7,303 nucleotides of DNA, taken from the NCBI GenBank assembly GCA_044337585.1, contig JBIINH010000115.1, positions 1-7,303 of the forward strand. Reading direction: 5' to 3'. How positions within the stretch are numbered: the stretch's first letter is position 1; every line of letters starts with the position of its first letter. Source of the DNA: CAYSBE01 sp044337585 (lineage in GTDB: Bacteria > Bacteroidota > Bacteroidia > UKL13-3). The notes below the pieces were generated by a model, which did no database searches, had not been told where the DNA came from, and saw only the letters and a list, made by a program, of their open reading frames with translations. Below are positions 5,529 through 7,303 of the stretch, piece after piece. Position numbers and translations under genes: made by a program.

Positions 5529-7303
5529 ATGAAGCAAAATTTATTTTTATCCATTGGATTGTTAATCTTTCTTCCACTAATTGGATACTCGCAAGCTCCC
5601 CGCTCCTTCACCTCGAGTGAAATATTGTTGCAGCTAAAAAAGCTAAATACAGTAGGTTCTGTATTATACATAGCTGCTCACCCCGATGATGAAAACACAA
5701 GATTGATTGCCCATTTAGCCAACGAAAAATGCCTGCGAACCGGCTATTTAAGTATCACACGTGGTGATGGTGGTCAAAACCTGATTGGCCCCGAGCAAGG
5801 TATTGATCTGGGTGTAATTCGTACACAAGAATTGTTAGCCGCACGCAGAATTGATGGTGGCGAACAGTTTTTTACTCGTGCCTATGATTTCGGTTTCAGC
5901 AAATCGCCCGAAGAAACTTTGCAAAAATGGAACAAAGATTCCATCCTCAGCGATATGGTTTGGATTATCCGCACATTCAGACCCGATATCATCATCACCC
6001 GCTTTGCTACCGATGGAAGTGGCGGACACGGACACCACACCGCATCAGCCATCTTAGCTGAAGAAGCTTTTGATGCAGCCGGAGACCCTAATCGTTTTCC
6101 GGAACAATTGCAATTTGTAGATGTGTGGCAACCATGCAGGCTGTTCTGGAATGTAAGCACACGGTTTCAAAACCCCAATGCGGATATGAGTGCTTACCTA
6201 AAACTTGATGTAGGTGGATACAATCCTTTACTTGGAAAAAGCTATGGCGAAATTGCAGCTGAAAGCCGAAGCATGCACAAGAGTCAAGGCTTTGGCAGTG
6301 CCAAACAACGTGGTGAATATTTTGAATATTTTAAACCCATTAAAGGCGATACTGCCGGATTGAAAGATATTTTTCAAGGGATAGATTTTTCGTGGAAACG
6401 GGTGAAAGGGAACGAATCCACAGGCAAGCATATACAGAAAATCATTGATCAGTTTAAGACACAAAATCCCGATGCATCTTTGCCTGAATTGCTCCAATTG
6501 CGGAATATGCTTTCGCAGCCTTTTGAGCAATACATCATTCAACAAACTGTAAAAAGTAAAAAAAATGATATAACTCCGATTATTCAGCAAGCCGATAAGC
6601 AATTTTTTTATCAGAAAAACAAATTGCAATTGCTGGATGAAATCATTGCAGCTGCTGCCGGGATCGTTTTTGATGCAACCAGTCAGGCAAGCAATACCGC
6701 TGCAGGCGACAAGCAAAATGTAACCCTTTCGGTATTTTCGCGGCTAACCAATTTAGCTACACTTACACAAATCAGGTATAGTAATGGTAGCGATTCCACC
6801 ACTTCACTTAAGCTGGAAAGAAACAAAGCTTACTCGTTTTCAAGAAGCCTTACCATACCTACTGATAAGAGCATTGGCGAATTATATTGGCTGGCCAATG
6901 AAAAGACAAATGAAGGTCGCTTTGATGTTCCACTTATACAAATTGGCATGCCTGAAAATAATTATTTCCCGGATAAAGCAAGTATCACAGTGGTTATAGA
7001 TGATATTCCAATACGATTGTATAGAAATATTCAGTATCGCTGGGTGGAGCCTGATAATGGAGAACTTTACAGGCCATCTATAGTCACACCGCCTATTTCT
7101 ATAGCCGCATCAAACGAGGTACTTATATTCAATAACAATAAAGCAAAATCGTTTCAAGTAAACCTTACTGCCAACCACGACTCTGTTACCTGCAACCTGC
7201 TTGTTTCGGCACCTTATGGATGGAAAATAAGTTACCTGAAAGAAAGCAACGAAGCAAATGTATCTAACATGATAGTGGGCATTCAGCTGCCGCAAAAAGG
7301 AAA
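5529..7303 (+). CDS. Secreted PIG-L/LmbE-family zinc deacetylase, 3' end cut by window edge
   Basis: The frame is open from ATG 5529 to the right edge (591 full codons, no stop). An in-frame stop at 5508-5510 fixes this as the only plausible ATG start. A Sec signal peptide covers about residues 1-22 (GYSQA end). The PIG-L catalytic domain follows: AHPDDEN (50-56), RGDGGQN (78-84), a conserved RTQELLAARRIDGGEQ-like helix, and GGHGHHTAS (165-173). By analogy with MshB and other LmbE enzymes, H51, D54 and H170 should bind zinc and D53 act as general base; H167 completes the HxxH pair. The family removes acetyl groups from N-acetylglucosamine-type amino sugars; the substrate here is unknown. The part after about 240 is a linker/helical region and then beta-rich sequence; around 540-591 it resembles a NEW3-like beta-sandwich (APYGW, 561-565). 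Large Bacteroidota members are around 800-850 residues, so roughly 240 residues are probably missing, including any C-terminal sorting signal. Confidence 0.92.
   Translation, partial: MKQNLFLSIGLLIFLPLIGYSQAPRSFTSSEILLQLKKLNTVGSVLYIAAHPDDENTRLIAHLANEKCLRTGYLSITRGDGGQNLIGPEQGIDLGVIRTQELLAARRIDGGEQFFTRAYDFGFSKSPEETLQKWNKDSILSDMVWIIRTFRPDIIITRFATDGSGGHGHHTASAILAEEAFDAAGDPNRFPEQLQFVDVWQPCRLFWNVSTRFQNPNADMSAYLKLDVGGYNPLLGKSYGEIAAESRSMHKSQGFGSAKQRGEYFEYFKPIKGDTAGLKDIFQGIDFSWKRVKGNESTGKHIQKIIDQFKTQNPDASLPELLQLRNMLSQPFEQYIIQQTVKSKKNDITPIIQQADKQFFYQKNKLQLLDEIIAAAAGIVFDATSQASNTAAGDKQNVTLSVFSRLTNLATLTQIRYSNGSDSTTSLKLERNKAYSFSRSLTIPTDKSIGELYWLANEKTNEGRFDVPLIQIGMPENNYFPDKASITVVIDDIPIRLYRNIQYRWVEPDNGELYRPSIVTPPISIAASNEVLIFNNNKAKSFQVNLTANHDSVTCNLLVSAPYGWKISYLKESNEANVSNMIVGIQLPQKG

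Noticed and set aside
5459..5671. Minus-strand open frame of 70 codons
   Set aside because: It overlaps the divergent promoter region and the signal peptide and AHPDDE region of the deacetylase on the opposite strand; no family features.
6228..6716. Minus-strand open frame of 162 codons
   Set aside because: It is antisense to the continuous PIG-L deacetylase frame, which has conserved motifs and runs unbroken from 5529; the antisense product has no recognisable domain.

Overview
The window looks like a chromosomal piece of an environmental member of the Bacteroidota. Three of the five genes end in a type IX secretion (T9SS) type A sorting domain, the DNA is AT-rich, Shine-Dalgarno sequences are weak or absent, and signal peptides end in an Ala-Gln junction. 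A finer placement (for example Chitinophagales, Saprospirales or Sphingobacteriales) cannot be made from this sequence alone.

Layout. Bases 1-644 hold the C-terminal part of a DUF1800 protein, cut by the window edge. After 7 bases comes a complete DUF1501 protein (652-2229) with a twin-arginine-like export signal and a T9SS sorting tail; the two are almost certainly co-transcribed. A 217-base spacer (2230-2446) contains a degenerate heptanucleotide repeat that begins at the DUF1501 stop codon and a set of overlapping palindromes. Next is a secreted protein of unknown function with a T9SS tail (2447-4015). It faces, tail to tail with a 10-base gap, a second secreted T9SS cargo protein on the minus strand (5456-4026) whose ectodomain is an internal duplication. 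A 72-base AT-rich divergent spacer (5457-5528) separates this from a large plus-strand gene that starts at 5529 and runs off the right edge. That last gene encodes a secreted PIG-L/LmbE-type zinc deacetylase.

The shared theme is export: every gene with a visible N-terminus carries an export signal, and three products should be sent across the outer membrane or anchored on it by T9SS. DUF1800 and DUF1501 form a widely co-occurring but functionally unassigned pair. The deacetylase suggests surface or periplasmic work on N-acetylated sugars. Nothing seen amounts to a defence system, mobile element, CRISPR array or RNA gene. The most unusual material is the repeat/palindrome spacer, the duplicated ectodomain, and the combination of a Tat-like signal with a T9SS tail.
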